Below are positions 23,380-34,840 of a stretch of 64,000 nt of DNA, piece after piece. Positions within the stretch are counted from its first letter, which is position 1. Every line of letters begins with the position of its first letter. Origin of the DNA: Adineta vaga (lineage: Eukaryota; Rotifera); contig CP075492.1 of NCBI GenBank assembly GCA_021613535.1, positions 4,960,001 through 5,024,000 of the forward strand. Direction: 5' to 3'. Under the pieces are notes generated by a model. It made no database searches, was not told where the DNA came from, and worked only from the letters and a program-made list of their open reading frames with translations. The position numbers and the translations under genes were made by a program.

Positions 23380-24545
23380 ATACATAAAAAATTCGACACT
23401 GTTAATGAAGAAAGAAAAAGCAATATCTGACAGAATTGTATGAAAAGAAGAGAATAAGTTCCATCCAAAAAAAAGATGCTCTTTTTGTTTCTCTTCGTTT
23501 CATCGAACATAAATCTGTTTATATCTTAGGATGTGGGCGAAAGTATTAATAGCTCTTCTTCATTTTGACTCACATCCTCAAATAGATTTAGATTAGAATT
23601 AATAACAAAATCATTGTTTCTTTATTGGTATGAATACCCAATATTCAAACAACCTTAAGACTTATGTTTTTGATTTCAAATTTTATGAGTTTACTAAAGA
23701 TCTTCATACAACATTATATTCGTAGTTATTAAAATGACTAAGCAAATAGTTTTCTTGTTAGTAAAAACTATGACCTCAAAATAGATGTTGATCTTGCAAA
23801 ACAAACTCTGCGGGAACACGTTTCTAGAACACTTTCTAATGGAAATAGAATATTCAAAGAACATAGGTGATAGAATCACATGAATAACTGTTCATTCATG
23901 CATTAAAAAAAACAGTCAAAAGATTATAGTAAATTAAGTTAATTTGGCATTTCGTCGTTGTTTTTTACTAAAGATAATGTTTCTCGTGAATTTAATATAA
24001 AACCTTATCACGAAGACATAGATTTTCATTAAGATAAGGTATCATATTTATGAATATATATATATATATATATATAATTTCCTAGCTTAATTAGATAAAA
24101 CTATTTTCATTATATAAAGAACTCATTAAAGTCTTTCGGGATTTAGGTTGAAGTACTATTACTGATATACCTCCACACGAACGATTATCCATTCAACAAA
24201 AACCAGTCTTTTTCTATTATCTAACCTTTGAAAATACTCACAGTAAAATCATTCTATTTGTAAGTTTTTGTATAATTACAAACTAGTAAATGCTTCAGAT
24301 AATTTTTCTTTTTTTTCTTAATTCATTTTACTGCACGTGTTTATTATAACTCACTAACGTATACTTTCTTATCATTCATTAGAGCATACAAGAAGAATCT
24401 CTAACTATTTTCTCTTTTCTTAGATATACAGTCCAAAAACGTTGTTAACAGCGAAAAGAAAAGATTGCCGTTAGCTCACTTTAATAAAGAGAAACGTTCA
24501 TATATTAATAAGATCTTGTATCATTTCAAATATCCATATAATAGA
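23380..24545. other. Intergenic with (TA)n microsatellite
   Basis: About 1.17 kb, strongly AT-rich. A perfect TA run lies at ~24055-24076. No coding exon seen; it likely includes the promoter of the receptor at 24546. Confidence 0.4.
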
Positions 24546-25650
24546 ATGACAACAATAACACTTGCAAATCAATTGACAGATTTAACTACCAAACTTATGA
24601 TGTATTACATGACACCCATTTATATTATTGGTATACTAGGAAATCTAATTAATATTATTATCTTTTCTCGTCGAACATTACGTTCAAATACATGTTCACT
24701 TTATTTTATTGGTATGTCAATAAGTCAAATTCTTCTTTTTAATACATTTGGATTAACACGAGTTATTACATCTCGAACTGGTATTGATTTAGGTGGAGTC
24801 TATGTTGGCCTATGTAAATTACGAATCTTTGGTTACACATTTAGTCTTGGTCTTACACGTCAATTTTTATGTTTAATATCAATTGATCGTTGGATAATAT
24901 CAGCAAAACATGCACATATACGGAAAATTAGTTCACCGAAAGTCGTCCGTTGGTTAATTATTGGCAGTGTTTGTTTTTGGGCTTTGTTTAGTATGCATGG
25001 ATTGATTGGTTATCAAACAACACCAACATATTTCTGTGGAGCTCCACTAGGTTCTTTCTATGCGTCATTTTATGCTATTCAAATAACAATAGCATCGATT
25101 ATACCATTCATTGTTATATCTATATTCTCGATGTTAACTTTACGTAATATTCGTCATCATCGACGTATTCGAACGATTAATCCAAATCTTCTTCTATCTG
25201 CAACAGCAAATGTTTCTCTACCTCAAACACTCAATTATCGTCGACGTGAATTTCAATTGATTAAAATCTCATTCTTACAAGTCATCTTCTATGTTACTTT
25301 GGCAATGACATCAACAATTTTTCCTCTCTATTCATATTTAACAAGTACATTACCGAAAAGTACAGATCAATTAGCTATTGATGCATTTATTATTTCATCA
25401 GCTTTAATTCTTCTCTATACATATACAGCAGTATGTATCATGATTTTTTTTTCTTTCGATTAAAATTAAGTTTTCTTCTTTTATTTACTAGTCAACATTC
25501 TTCATCTATACATTAGCATCGAAAGCATTTCAAAAAGAATTTCTAATTACATGCGCTATAATTTTCAAACATATCAAACGTGTTATTTTTTTAAATTACC
25601 CATTTATTTCAGAAAAATTCATGAAAAATATTATCAACCAATATAGTTAA
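24546..25650 (+). CDS. Rhodopsin-like 7TM receptor
   Basis: Two exons (24546-25430 and 25492-25650) join in phase 0 and give ~347 residues; the ATG at 24546 is preferred over an upstream TTG in the same frame. Seven hydrophobic segments can be picked out, beginning with IYIIGILGNLINIIIF (TM1, with the GN pair). The TM3 end carries the DRW variant of DRY (ISIDRWIISAKHAH). The carboxy exon holds the end of TM7 (FFIYTLASKAF) and a short basic tail. This is an intact member of the rotifer class A receptor expansion. Ligand and coupling are unknown. Confidence 0.8.
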
Positions 25651-25884
25651 ACTGTTTTGTCTGAAATTCGAAAGTTATTTTTCTTAAAATTCGTACAATT
25701 TCATAATATGCTTCGTCTAATCTCATCATACGCGAAACGCATCATTGTTTCTAATGCACTAATGCATTATGTTTTACCTCTACATTCAGATTGGTTCATA
25801 TATATATATACATGGTTAAAAACTCATCTATTCTTTGTTTCGAAATAATTTTCTTTTCAAAATCAACATTCTCGCGATCGCGAA

Positions 25885-26355
25885 ATGAGTGATGATTCTT
25901 GTGATGAATTACCTCTTGATTCAAAACCTTTATCCAAAATTGGAAAACATATTTATTTCGATGAAGAACATGAAGATAATGCTGAAAATACTTTAATTCA
26001 ACAGAAAATAATCGAACGACCAGTTTCATCAACAATTCGTATGGATGGTAGTGATTTAATATCACGATGTCAAAATCTGATTCCATTATTATCGGATACA
26101 AATGCAAATACTACGAGCAAAGATCAATCTGATGACAAGAACAATAATGAAGACGAGGAATTTCATCTACCTGATGATAATGATGATAGTTCCAAATCAG
26201 AAAAGAATGCAAAAGAAAGCGGTGAAGCTTCATCTTCTGCTGATGAGGAAATTGTTAAAAAAAAACGAAAGAAGAAAAAAAAGAAAAAGAAAAAAAAATT
26301 AAAAACAGACCTAACAGATATTCCTGTTAATAATCAAGATTTATCTTCTCAATAA
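25885..26355 (+). CDS. Acidic/Lys-rich nuclear protein, NOPCHAP1-like candidate
   Basis: A single exon of 156 residues. A middle block (IERPVSSTIRMDGSDLISRC, then LIPLLSD) is followed by a long acidic Ser-rich stretch and a Lys tract of about a dozen residues near residue 135. The layout resembles NOPCHAP1 (C12orf45), the box C/D snoRNP assembly chaperone: a short conserved helix, an acidic region and a basic end. The similarity is weak, so treat it as a suggestion. The next gene, 63 bp downstream on the same strand, is SNU13, a box C/D and U4 snRNP protein, which makes the pairing functionally plausible. Confidence 0.55.
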   Translation: MSDDSCDELPLDSKPLSKIGKHIYFDEEHEDNAENTLIQQKIIERPVSSTIRMDGSDLISRCQNLIPLLSDTNANTTSKDQSDDKNNNEDEEFHLPDDNDDSSKSEKNAKESGEASSSADEEIVKKKRKKKKKKKKKKLKTDLTDIPVNNQDLSSQ

Positions 26356-26418
26356 AAAGAAAACATTGATTATTATTATTATTTTTTCTTTTGTTTCTAG
26401 ATAATTAAAAAGTAGATC

Positions 26419-26922
26419 ATGTCAGCTGAAGGTGATGTCAATCCAAAAGCCTATCCATTAGCAGATGCAAAGCTTACCAAAGATATTCTGGAATTAGTTC
26501 ATCAGGCACAAAATTACGTAAGAATTATTTCTTTTTTTCCTTTTAATTCTAAAGTTTAATTTTGATTTTCTTAGCGACAATTACGAAAAGGTGCAAATGA
26601 AGCAACAAAAACTCTCAATCGTGGAAAATCTGAATTAATCAGTTCGTAATTTAATCATTGTTTTGTTTTTCCCATCTTTTGATTTCATTATCTTTTAGTT
26701 ATGGCTGCTGATACAACACCAATTGAAATTTTAATGCATCTACCATTATTATGTGAAGATAAAAATGTTCCATACGTATTTATACGTAGTAAACAAGCTT
26801 TAGGTCGAGCATGTGGTGTAACACGACCAGTAATTAGTGCAAGTATTACCATTAATGAAGGTTCACAATTAAAACAACAAATTCAAACATTAAAACAAAA
26901 TATTGAAAAATTGTTTACCTAA
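26419..26922 (+). CDS. SNU13: SNU13 / NHP2L1 (15.5K) RNA-binding protein
   Basis: Exons 26419-26517, 26575-26641 and 26699-26922 give 129 residues, the family's usual length (human 128). Near-invariant segments are visible: [56 protein letters not shown] and [10 protein letters not shown]. The protein is an L7Ae-type kink-turn binder of box C/D snoRNPs and of U4 snRNA in the U4/U6.U5 tri-snRNP. A TTTTGTTTCTAG acceptor-like tract lies 19 bp before the ATG and 63 bp after the preceding stop, suggesting trans-splicing from a shared transcript. Confidence 0.97.
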
Positions 26923-28243
26923 ATCAATAGACATATTTCATTTTGTTGTTGATTTTGTTTTCCAGTTTCAATAAAACACAAATCATATGTCAGTTAGGAC
27001 ATAGAAAAGAATATTTTAGCAGGTGATTTTATCGTATCAAGATACATTTGTTATCATAAAACCAATTTAAATACTTATCCTCGTCTTAAGTATATAGCAT
27101 GGAGTTTACTTGAAGGTCAAATCTAAACCGACAGGTTATTCCGTACTTTCAATAGTCTATGACGTATATGACTATAATCTTGTTCCAGTTTTTTTGTAGC
27201 TCAATTAGAAGATAGGTTAATGATCTTCTCGATTAGAACATGCTAATCCTGAAAAGGAAGATAGGTCTATAAATATTCAATTGATGTTCATTAATGAACG
27301 TCGAGAGACATTCAGGTAGATGACAACTCTATGATTGACGTGTGTATACGATTGTCACGCACATTTTCAAGAAAAACGGAACATTAATTAATTGACATTT
27401 CTTTCTTTCTTGTATTCACCATTCATCTATACACATATGTGATTAAAATCGAGCAACTAAAACATATTAGAAATGCAAGTAAACAACATATGTCTTGAGA
27501 TGATCAAACGTATTTATATTCGTGGTATGTGAGAATGTCTGAAGATTATCTTTTTTCTTTATGCATATCAATTGATGAGTAAAATCAAATAGAATGAAGA
27601 AGAGAACTATATATAAACAAAATAATTGAATTCTATTTCAAGTCAAAAGAAAACTGCCTAAAGGAATGCTTTTCAATTTTTATTTAATGATGATGCTGGC
27701 GTCATAACAAGTTACATATTTCATACATATACTTCACACTGAACACTAATCCGTCATTTTCAAGCTATCAATTGAAAGAAGAGAAAGAGTCTATTAAAAA
27801 ACAAGTGTGGATTTATTTTTTTAATAGGTAGCTAACTCGATATCGAGAGAGATTGAGGTGTAAACAAACTCAACTTTTTTTTTTCTTAGAAAAGTCGTCT
27901 GCACAGGTTCTTTTCGCACTTTCCGAACAAAATCATGCATTTGTCTCGTTATTTTCATTGGTTTATTTCTAATCCTTTATTTCCATTGGTTCAGATTTTT
28001 TCATCTATTTTTTTTCTTTCTCTCCAAGAGATTTCATTGGATAGAGAGCAGCTCGAAGGAGAGAAAGAAGAGAAGAGAAAAGAAAAAAGTCATCCTACTC
28101 TCATATACATATCGGTTGTCAATCAACATCGACTAACGATTATCGCGTGACGTACTCATTTTCTTTTTGCTACGTTGTATATTCGATGAATTTTGTTTCT
28201 CAATAAACTCAAAACGATTCTTCAAACTGGCCGCTGTAAATAG
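26923..28243. other. Upstream region of the OTX gene
   Basis: About 1.3 kb. Three exact TAATCC hexamers (27244-27249, 27747-27752, 27970-27975) match the preferred site of K50 homeodomains such as OTX itself. A frame at 27935-28150 is Lys/Glu- and Phe-rich and not convincing; the region more likely holds 5' UTR and control DNA. Confidence 0.4.
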
Positions 28244-29082
28244 TCCAACAAAATATTCTTCGTCACCATTAGGTGATTATTATACGAATTATGCATCAAT
28301 GACGAGTGATCCATCAGCATTAAAATTTGGTTATACAGATCCATTTTCATTTGGTTTTAGTCAACATTCAAGTTTAGCATATAATGGTTCCTCACAACGC
28401 AAACAACGTCGAGAACGAACCACATTTTCTCGTGCACAACTTGATCAATTGGAAACATTATTTGATCGAACAAGGTATCCAGATATTTTCATGAGAGAAG
28501 AAGTTGCTATGAAAATCAATTTACCCGAATCAAGAATACAAGTAGGTTATCTTCTTGTAAAATAAATTAATAGGAATTGATTTGATTTTTATACATTAGG
28601 TTTGGTTCAAAAATCGTCGTGCCAAATGTCGTCAACAAGATAAAGCAACGAAAAAACCATCATCATCATCCAATAGTAGTTTACTTGACAAAAACGATAT
28701 ATCACCATGTAAACGTGAAGCAAAAAGTCCCCCACTTCGTCTTAATCGTCATTCTTCACCATCAACAAATGGTGGAACAAGTTCAGATAATTCGACAGCA
28801 TCAGCAGCTGCCGCTGCATCTTTAGCAGCTTGGTCATCACAAGCGGCTGCTTATCATCATCATATTTATCCGACATCCTATAGCCCAAATCAAGCACTTT
28901 TTTATAGTAACGACCCAACAGCAACAAATCCATCCATGTATGGAACTACTTATCGAAATCAAGAAATGGATTTTCTTCCACCGACGGGAATGTATGGACG
29001 TCCAAGTGAAGAATTTCTCAATGGATGGACCAATGCTCATCATCACCATCATCATCATCAAAACTTTAAAATTTTCAATTAA
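28244..29082 (+). CDS. OTX: OTX-class homeobox transcription factor (first exon not found)
   Basis: Exon 28244-28541 and exon 28600-29082 are joined across a 58-bp intron inside the homeodomain. The homeodomain is nearly textbook [43 protein letters not shown], then [13 protein letters not shown], with Lys at position 50 of the domain. The amino-terminal side (residues before ~50) is Ser/Tyr-rich. The carboxy tail is rich in Ser, Ala and Tyr and ends in a His run (~29035-29060) and QNFKIFN. The upstream exon with the true ATG is not identified; an in-frame ATG occurs at ~28299. OTX specifies anterior nervous system in animals. Confidence 0.93.
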
Positions 29083-30575
29083 TGTTGTGTTTGTAAGCGA
29101 ACAGTGTAGAGAAAAAAAAGCTGTTAAATAAATGAGAAAAAAAAGGTATTTAATTGGATGTAATGATGTTGACATATTCTCGTGGGTAGAAAGCTTAGCC
29201 TATTTGTCAATAAAGTCATAGAACTCTATGAAAAGTCAATCAAGAAAAAAGCTTCATTTTATCATTCTTTTTTTTCTCTTAACATCAATTAGTTTTTCTT
29301 TTGTGTATTATTAGACAGAGAGAAAAAAATGAGGAAGAATGGAATGGATTAACTAAAATCTAGAAATGAATATTGCTTTTTTCCCCTCTATCAACATATT
29401 GCTGGAGAGAAGATCATATAGGGCATTATTACTTGCGTTTCAAGGGAAAGCACACATCTAAATCTATTTATTCATGGGTACACATAAGATCGGATCATAG
29501 ACTCAATGCACAAAGAAAAAAACGTTTTTTCTTTTCTCTCTCTCTCTCTCTCATTCTTCTGTGCATGTTTATTTCCTTCATGCTGAGTGCATCAATATAG
29601 AACATCGTTCGCTCTGTATTCAGGTTTGAATCATAAGCCGATTAGTCGGGATTCTGATCTTCGATCGAGAATGAGTTAGATTACATTTTTTTCCCTTTAC
29701 AATAATGCAAACAGTAACAATCGCTAGGTGGTCTTTAAGCCGATAGTTTCTTTCTCTCTCGTTTTTTCTTGTTCCCACCTGAATGCCATACTCACCATTC
29801 CACTTCAAAAAAGAAACAGACACACGACACAATTTGACGCCTAGAGCAAAGCTTATCTTATTCACGGCGTCAGAATGACACCAAAGAACGAAGAAGAAGA
29901 ACAAGAAGAAGAAGAAAAAAGATAATTAATTTTACTTTCCTAATTGATACCAAAGCAAAAGAAATCTCTCATTACAATATCAATAATTCATATATCTACA
30001 TAATATTCATTTGATTTTCACACGTGTACATGTCTACAGTATTCTCTGTGATAATGATGAGCACGTTAAGTAAATTGATAGTCAATTTCGCTCAGGTGTC
30101 GAATTCATATAGTAAATCAATACATGGCACGTTCGTATTCCTTTTTTTTCGCATCTATACATCAGACAACACATTATAGAGTCTTTTCTTTCTCTATCAA
30201 AACTGATCGATAGTATATATGTTTGAGTCGAGAGAATATTGTTAACTCACGTATTGTGATACGCTATTTATTTTTCTGTTTTCAAACAATCAATAAGAAG
30301 AGTTTAAATTGAATGAAAAATCTTTCATCAAGAACAATATCTATTCCTTCATTTCATAAATGCCATATAGATGTCGATGTATTTTATTTAACTGGTCATT
30401 TTTATCAACCATACGATAAGTTGATCGATTGGTATATACTCATATGTCGCAAACAGAAAGAAAATATTCTCATGATGAGAAGCTTATCGATCGACACAAG
30501 GACATTAATTTTTCGTTTGTTTTAGTTATTAAAAATGTGCTGATATATTTCAACATCGAATTGGGAAATTTATCG
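29083..30575. other. Intergenic between OTX and RNF41
   Basis: About 1.5 kb. It has a CT microsatellite at ~29537-29553 and a GAA-rich run near 29888-29918. Reading frames present (for example a minus-strand one at 29620-29904) lack family features. It may contain OTX 3' UTR and enhancers. Confidence 0.4.
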
Positions 30576-32053
30576 ATGGGTTTCGATATACAACGATTTT
30601 CCAATAGTATCGATGAAGACTTCATTTGTATATTTTCGACATCGAAAAATAAATTCTTTCAATCATTCTCTATTCAGGTTCGATATGTGGTGGTGTTTTA
30701 CAAGATCCACTGCAAGCCCCCTCATGTGAACATACGTTTTGTCAAGTGAGAAAAAAAAGCATTCTTTTGTTCTTTTTTTTCTGATTTTCTTCTATATAGA
30801 TTTGTATTCATGAATGGTTATCTCGATCAGAAACATGTCCCATTGATCGAACACCATTACAACTCGAGCAATTAAAACCCATACCAAGAATATTAAGAAA
30901 TCTACTCAATCGGTAAGAGTTTCATTTCGAAGTTTAAAGTACATTCCAATTGTGCGACTCGCCTACGCGTACTCACGAATTTTTATCTTATCAGTAATTG
31001 AGAATATTTATCTGGAGAAAAAAAACAGATGACGATTGCGATCAAATGAAAACTTTATTGATAATTCGATTCTTTTCAGTTTGGATATAGCATGTGAAAA
31101 TGAAGGTTGTTCGACAAGAATTAAATTAGAAAATCTTGTCAATCATCTGAATGAATGTGAATATAGTCCGAAGAAATTCATTTCATGTGAACATGGCTGT
31201 GGAATGATGATATTTCAAGATGATCAGACAGTAAGAATGCATTATTAACAATAATAATAGGAAAAAAAAAGAAATCGTATATGTTTAACTATTGAATAGA
31301 ATCATAATTGTATTCATGTTCTACGAAATGAATTGGATAATATGAAATGTGATTTAAAAAAATATAAAAATGATATTGAAGTTTATAAAAATGAAGTACG
31401 AACACTTCAGGTAGAAGATTTCAGTAGAAATTTCTTTCCAAGATGTATCTTGATACGATATTTTAGGAATTTATTCGTACCATTTGTGTTAATAATCCAT
31501 CAATAGCATGTTTTTTAGAAAGTGTAGAAAACAATGAAATATTATGGTATGCTAATTCTAACTGAATATGATAAATACCTTTTGGTTTTTATATTAGCTG
31601 GTCTGGTAGGTTACAATTAGCCCGTGTCACCCATTGGGGTGGAATGATATCAACTCCTGATGTTGTTTTACAAGATACGATAAAACATGCTTTAATGGAT
31701 AGTGGTTGTCCATTTGATGTAACAAATCAATTGATGGAAAATGCACATGAACGACATTGGCCAGAGGGACTTTCAACACTAGGTGAATATTTCTCAAGAG
31801 AAAGAAAAAGTCTCTATTTCCTTTTGTTTCTTTTTTTAGAAACTCGTCAATTAAATCGACGTCATTATGAAAGTTATATCTGTCGACGTATTCTCGGTCA
31901 ACAAGCAGTTGTTGTTCTTAGTTGTGATAATCGACATATGGATGAAATCATGCGTATGTAGAAATGATAAACAAGAAAATTTTATTTTGATTTATTTATT
32001 TTCTAGTTGTGGAACCAGGTATCGTCATGATCTTCTCTCATGGTGTTAAATAA
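30576..32053 (+). CDS. RNF41: E3 ubiquitin ligase RNF41/NRDP1
   Basis: Nine exons (30576-30627, 30678-30745, 30800-30912, 31080-31230, 31300-31410, 31467-31546, 31598-31782, 31840-31953, 32007-32053) sum to 306 residues against ~317 in human. Seen in order: MGFDIQRF start; RING finger (CSICGGVLQDP, CEHTFCQICI, TCPID); TRAF-like zinc region (CENEGC, CEHGCGM, NHNCIH); a coiled coil; and the conserved USP8-binding carboxy domain (ARVTHWGGMISTPD, ENAHERHWPEGL, GIVMIFSHGV). It ubiquitinates receptors such as ErbB3 and works with USP8 in endosomal sorting. All RING ligands are present. Its stop lies 8 bp from the stop of the convergent C15orf61 gene. Confidence 0.95.
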
Positions 32054-32061
32054 TCGTTTTA

Positions 32062-32557
32062 TCAAAATGAAACACCGGAATCTTCTTTGAGAAGAAAATA
32101 GATTTTGACAGAACCATGTTGTTTTGTTTTCACGATTTCATAATGACGAATAAGAAATATAGCAGATAAACCATACATTAATGTTGGTAAACCTAAATTG
32201 AATAGTTTAAAGAAAGTATAAAGTCGATTTTCGGATGATAAATCCAATGTTTTCGGTCGTTGTGTACAATGATATTTGATATAAGGAAAACAACCTAAAG
32301 AAAATACTTCCATGTTTTTTTCAAAAAGATAAGAAAAGATTATTTTGATTACCAGTTCTTAAAATATGATAATTATGCCCATCGATATCAAATTCGAAAT
32401 GACTTTGACCAAATTGATCATTGAGACAATCGAATTGAGATAGAAAATATGATGTCCATGGTGGATAATTTCGTTGTTGAATATGACAACGAAGAACTTC
32501 AGATGCTTTTGGAAGTAATTTCGAACGAAAAATATGATTGTAAAAACTGATTAACAT
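32062..32557 (-). CDS. C15orf61: C15orf61-like conserved protein
   Basis: Exons 32557-32353 and 32294-32062 give ~145 residues (human 157). I chose the ATG at 32557; an upstream in-frame TTG is not used. Conserved segments are ASEVLRCHIQQRNYPPWTSY, NDQFGQSHFEFDIDG, NYHILRTGCFPYIKYHC and NLGLPTLMYGLSAIFL, followed by VYFLNKED-like IYFLLKEDSG. The family is small and conserved in animals, probably mitochondrial, with no established function. It is the last member of a minus-strand run (tRNase Z, NABP, C15orf61). Confidence 0.9.
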
Positions 32558-32676
32558 TCTTTTCAATTCTATACATATCTATAAGATGATCACTTGATAT
32601 TTATTTCAATTAGATTTATATGAGATATCTTTTATTAACATATACAAAAAGAAAAGAAAATGAATAAATCTACATA

Positions 32677-33181
32677 TCACGACATTAATTGTGCTGGTCG
32701 TTTATTCGTATTAATCATTGCTGATTCCATCGTTGGTGTGAAAATACTCATATCTGGTTCTTCTTTAAAATCCATCATAAATTCTCCAATTTTTGTCACT
32801 GTTCCACCTAAAAGATAATCAACAAACAAACAATCTCTCTTAATACTTTCTTCACTTACTTCTTCCAGGTTTAACACATAATTCATTTTTAAATACTTGT
32901 GTAATACAATTTTGTAAACGAAGAATATCTCCTGGTGAGATTAATTGTCCTGCTGTATTCCAAACATTTAATGTTACTGAACCAGTTCGATCTGCAATTT
33001 TAAATGAATGAATTTCATGTCCTTCACGTGTCTTTTGTGGATTTGCTTGAATACGTAGAACAATGACAACTAAATTTATCTGACGTTGATTTGGTTCAAG
33101 TTTACCAACTACAGTTGTTGGTTCAAATCGATCAATGGGAGGAAGATTAACAACAAATGGTAATGTACCATCCGTATCCAT
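32677..33181 (-). CDS. NABP: NABP / SOSS complex subunit B (single-strand DNA-binding protein)
   Basis: Exons 33181-32860 and 32807-32677 give 150 residues; vertebrate NABP1/2 have 204-211, so the disordered tail is short. The OB fold is clear: NLVVIVLRIQANPQKTREGH, IHSFKIADRTGSVTLNVWN, SPGDILRLQN, and after the intron GTVTKIGEFMMDF. The protein binds single-stranded DNA in the SOSS/INTS3 complex during double-strand-break signalling. Its ATG directly follows a TTTTTCCTATTCTAG acceptor-like tract and lies 32 bp after the stop of the upstream tRNase Z gene. Confidence 0.93.
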
Positions 33182-33213
33182 CTAGAATAGGAAAAAAAGA
33201 ATAAATACGGAAT
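33182..33213 (-). promoter_or_regulatory. Intercistronic splice-acceptor tract
   Basis: The 32 bp between the tRNase Z stop and the NABP ATG read, on the minus strand, as a pyrimidine run ending CCTATTCTAG directly against the ATG. There is no room for a promoter or a polyadenylation region. This is what a spliced-leader trans-splice site inside an operon looks like. Trans-splicing is known from bdelloid rotifers; its use here is inferred. Confidence 0.55.
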
Positions 33214-34444
33214 TTATTTTGATAATGAAACAGTATAAGTAAAAAAATCATCAGCTATGAAAACGGGTATCTTTGTCGATTGTTTTGCTTGTTCTAGAAG
33301 CAGATCAACAGTAACCTCTTCATCATCTTCATCTTCCCCTTTTTCTCCTGTATTACTCTCTTCTTTTTTCGTTTTTTTCACAACGTTCTCTTTGTTTTCT
33401 AATGATTTTGGTTTATAACGTTGACTAAAATGATTCAAAAGTAAACATTTGGCATGACATTGTTCAGCAAGTGATGTTGCCATTGATGGTGTTGAATGAC
33501 CGAAATCAATAGCTTTTTCTTTTAGAGTATTATCATGTGTACATTCATGAACAAGAACATCACAGTTTTGTGCAAATGGAATAACATTAGATGCATCACA
33601 ACAATCACCAAGAATAACTAAACGACGACCAGGACGAGATGGACCAACATAATCCAATGGAGAAAGTACTCGACCATCATCGAGAGTAACAGTTTCACCG
33701 GCTTTTAAACGAGAACAAAATGGACCAGGTTTAATACCGGATTGTTGAAGTTTTTGTATATCAAATTTGCCTGGAAGATCACTTTCATCAATAATATAAC
33801 TAAATCGATAGATAATCGATGAAAAATTCCATTTTCAAGAGAATTAATTCTTACCCATAAGTTGGTACTCGATGTTTAATTGAAACCGCATAAATAGAAC
33901 AATTATCTTCATCATTTGTTAGATGATATCGTCCATCTTCATTGATCGTTACTGTTCTACATCGTTCATCTTTCTGTTGTTTTTCTAATGTTGTTTTGAT
34001 TAAATTTTCATCGACACCATCGTATGAATTTGGAATCAATTCAATAATTTCATATTTAAATGATAACCAAGAATGAGATAAGCGTAATGTTGTTTCAATA
34101 AATTCTCTTATCCCAAGTGGACCATAAATTGTCACAGGTGATGGCAATACACTTGAAGAAAGTGTACATAAAAATCCCGGTAGACCAAAAAGATGATCAC
34201 CGTGAAGATAGTTAGAAAGATCTTTGTTATACGTGATGCACGTAATGAAGATCGTTGAATTTGTATTTGTGTACCTTCACCACAATCGAATAGGTAAATG
34301 TTACTCGTTCCACTAACACGTAGAGCTAGAGAAGAATGAAATTTAGACGAAATAAAAGGTTTGATCATTTCCTGTACCAAGACTAGATGCACCGCGATGA
34401 GGACTTAGATTATTCGATCCTGTTCCGAGAAAAATCAGTTCCAT
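33214..34444 (-). CDS. ELAC1: Short-form tRNase Z (ELAC1-like), one frame break
   Basis: Exons 34444-34378, 34325-33855 and 33799-33214 total 1,124 nt, one short of 375 codons; human ELAC1 has 363 residues. Visible are [38 protein letters not shown], the long [46 protein letters not shown] and LNHFSQRY. A one-base deletion between 34209 and 34210 removes the first His of the T-H-L-H-G-D-H zinc motif and shifts the frame. The rest is intact, so an assembly error is as likely as a lesion. The enzyme cuts 3' trailers from pre-tRNAs in cytosol or nucleus. An acidic Lys/Glu insert (33300-33400) is rotifer-specific. Confidence 0.88.
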
Positions 34445-34840
34445 TCGCAGAGGAAATAAAATTACAAAATGACAAATACTTGTGCAATTTCATACCATTA
34501 AATGAATTCGACCAATCCAATCAGAGAAGAAAGATGTCAGTAAATGATTGAATTATTTTTCGAAATTTTTCAAATAAAATTTCAATTTTCTCCATCAAGA
34601 TTATAATCTTATTTACTGAATGAATTTTTTCAGGTAATTTTTTTTCAGAAAAATATGATTGAACAGTAAACAAGAAAAACAAAAGGAAGATTTGTCTAAT
34701 CATGCTAGGATTTCCTTTTTGTTTAATCAAGCTGACTACAAAATAAACATTTCGATGGCATGGCGGCATCCGATATGCACACAAAAATCTATTCATTTCA
34801 AATAAAATTCGGTGTTTTCCATCAAAAAGTAACACTGACA
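34445..34840. other. Divergent intergenic region with a possible minus-strand exon
   Basis: 396 bp between tRNase Z (minus) and a small plus-strand gene. On the minus strand a stretch starting MIRQIFLLFFLFTVQSYF, then SEKKLPEKIHSVNKI, could be a short signal-peptide protein or an upstream exon, but its frame breaks near 34520 and no gene model closes. Confidence 0.3.

Noticed and set aside
24055-24076. (TA)n run as a TATA promoter
   Set aside because: A microsatellite nearly 500 bp before the receptor start; too far and too repetitive to call.
27935-28150. Plus-strand frame ahead of OTX
   Set aside because: Phe/Leu-rich then Lys/Glu-rich, no splice link to the homeobox exon; more likely UTR or control DNA.
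29620-29904. Minus-strand 94-codon frame between OTX and RNF41
   Set aside because: Partly encoded by a GAA repeat, no domain, signal peptide or splice context.
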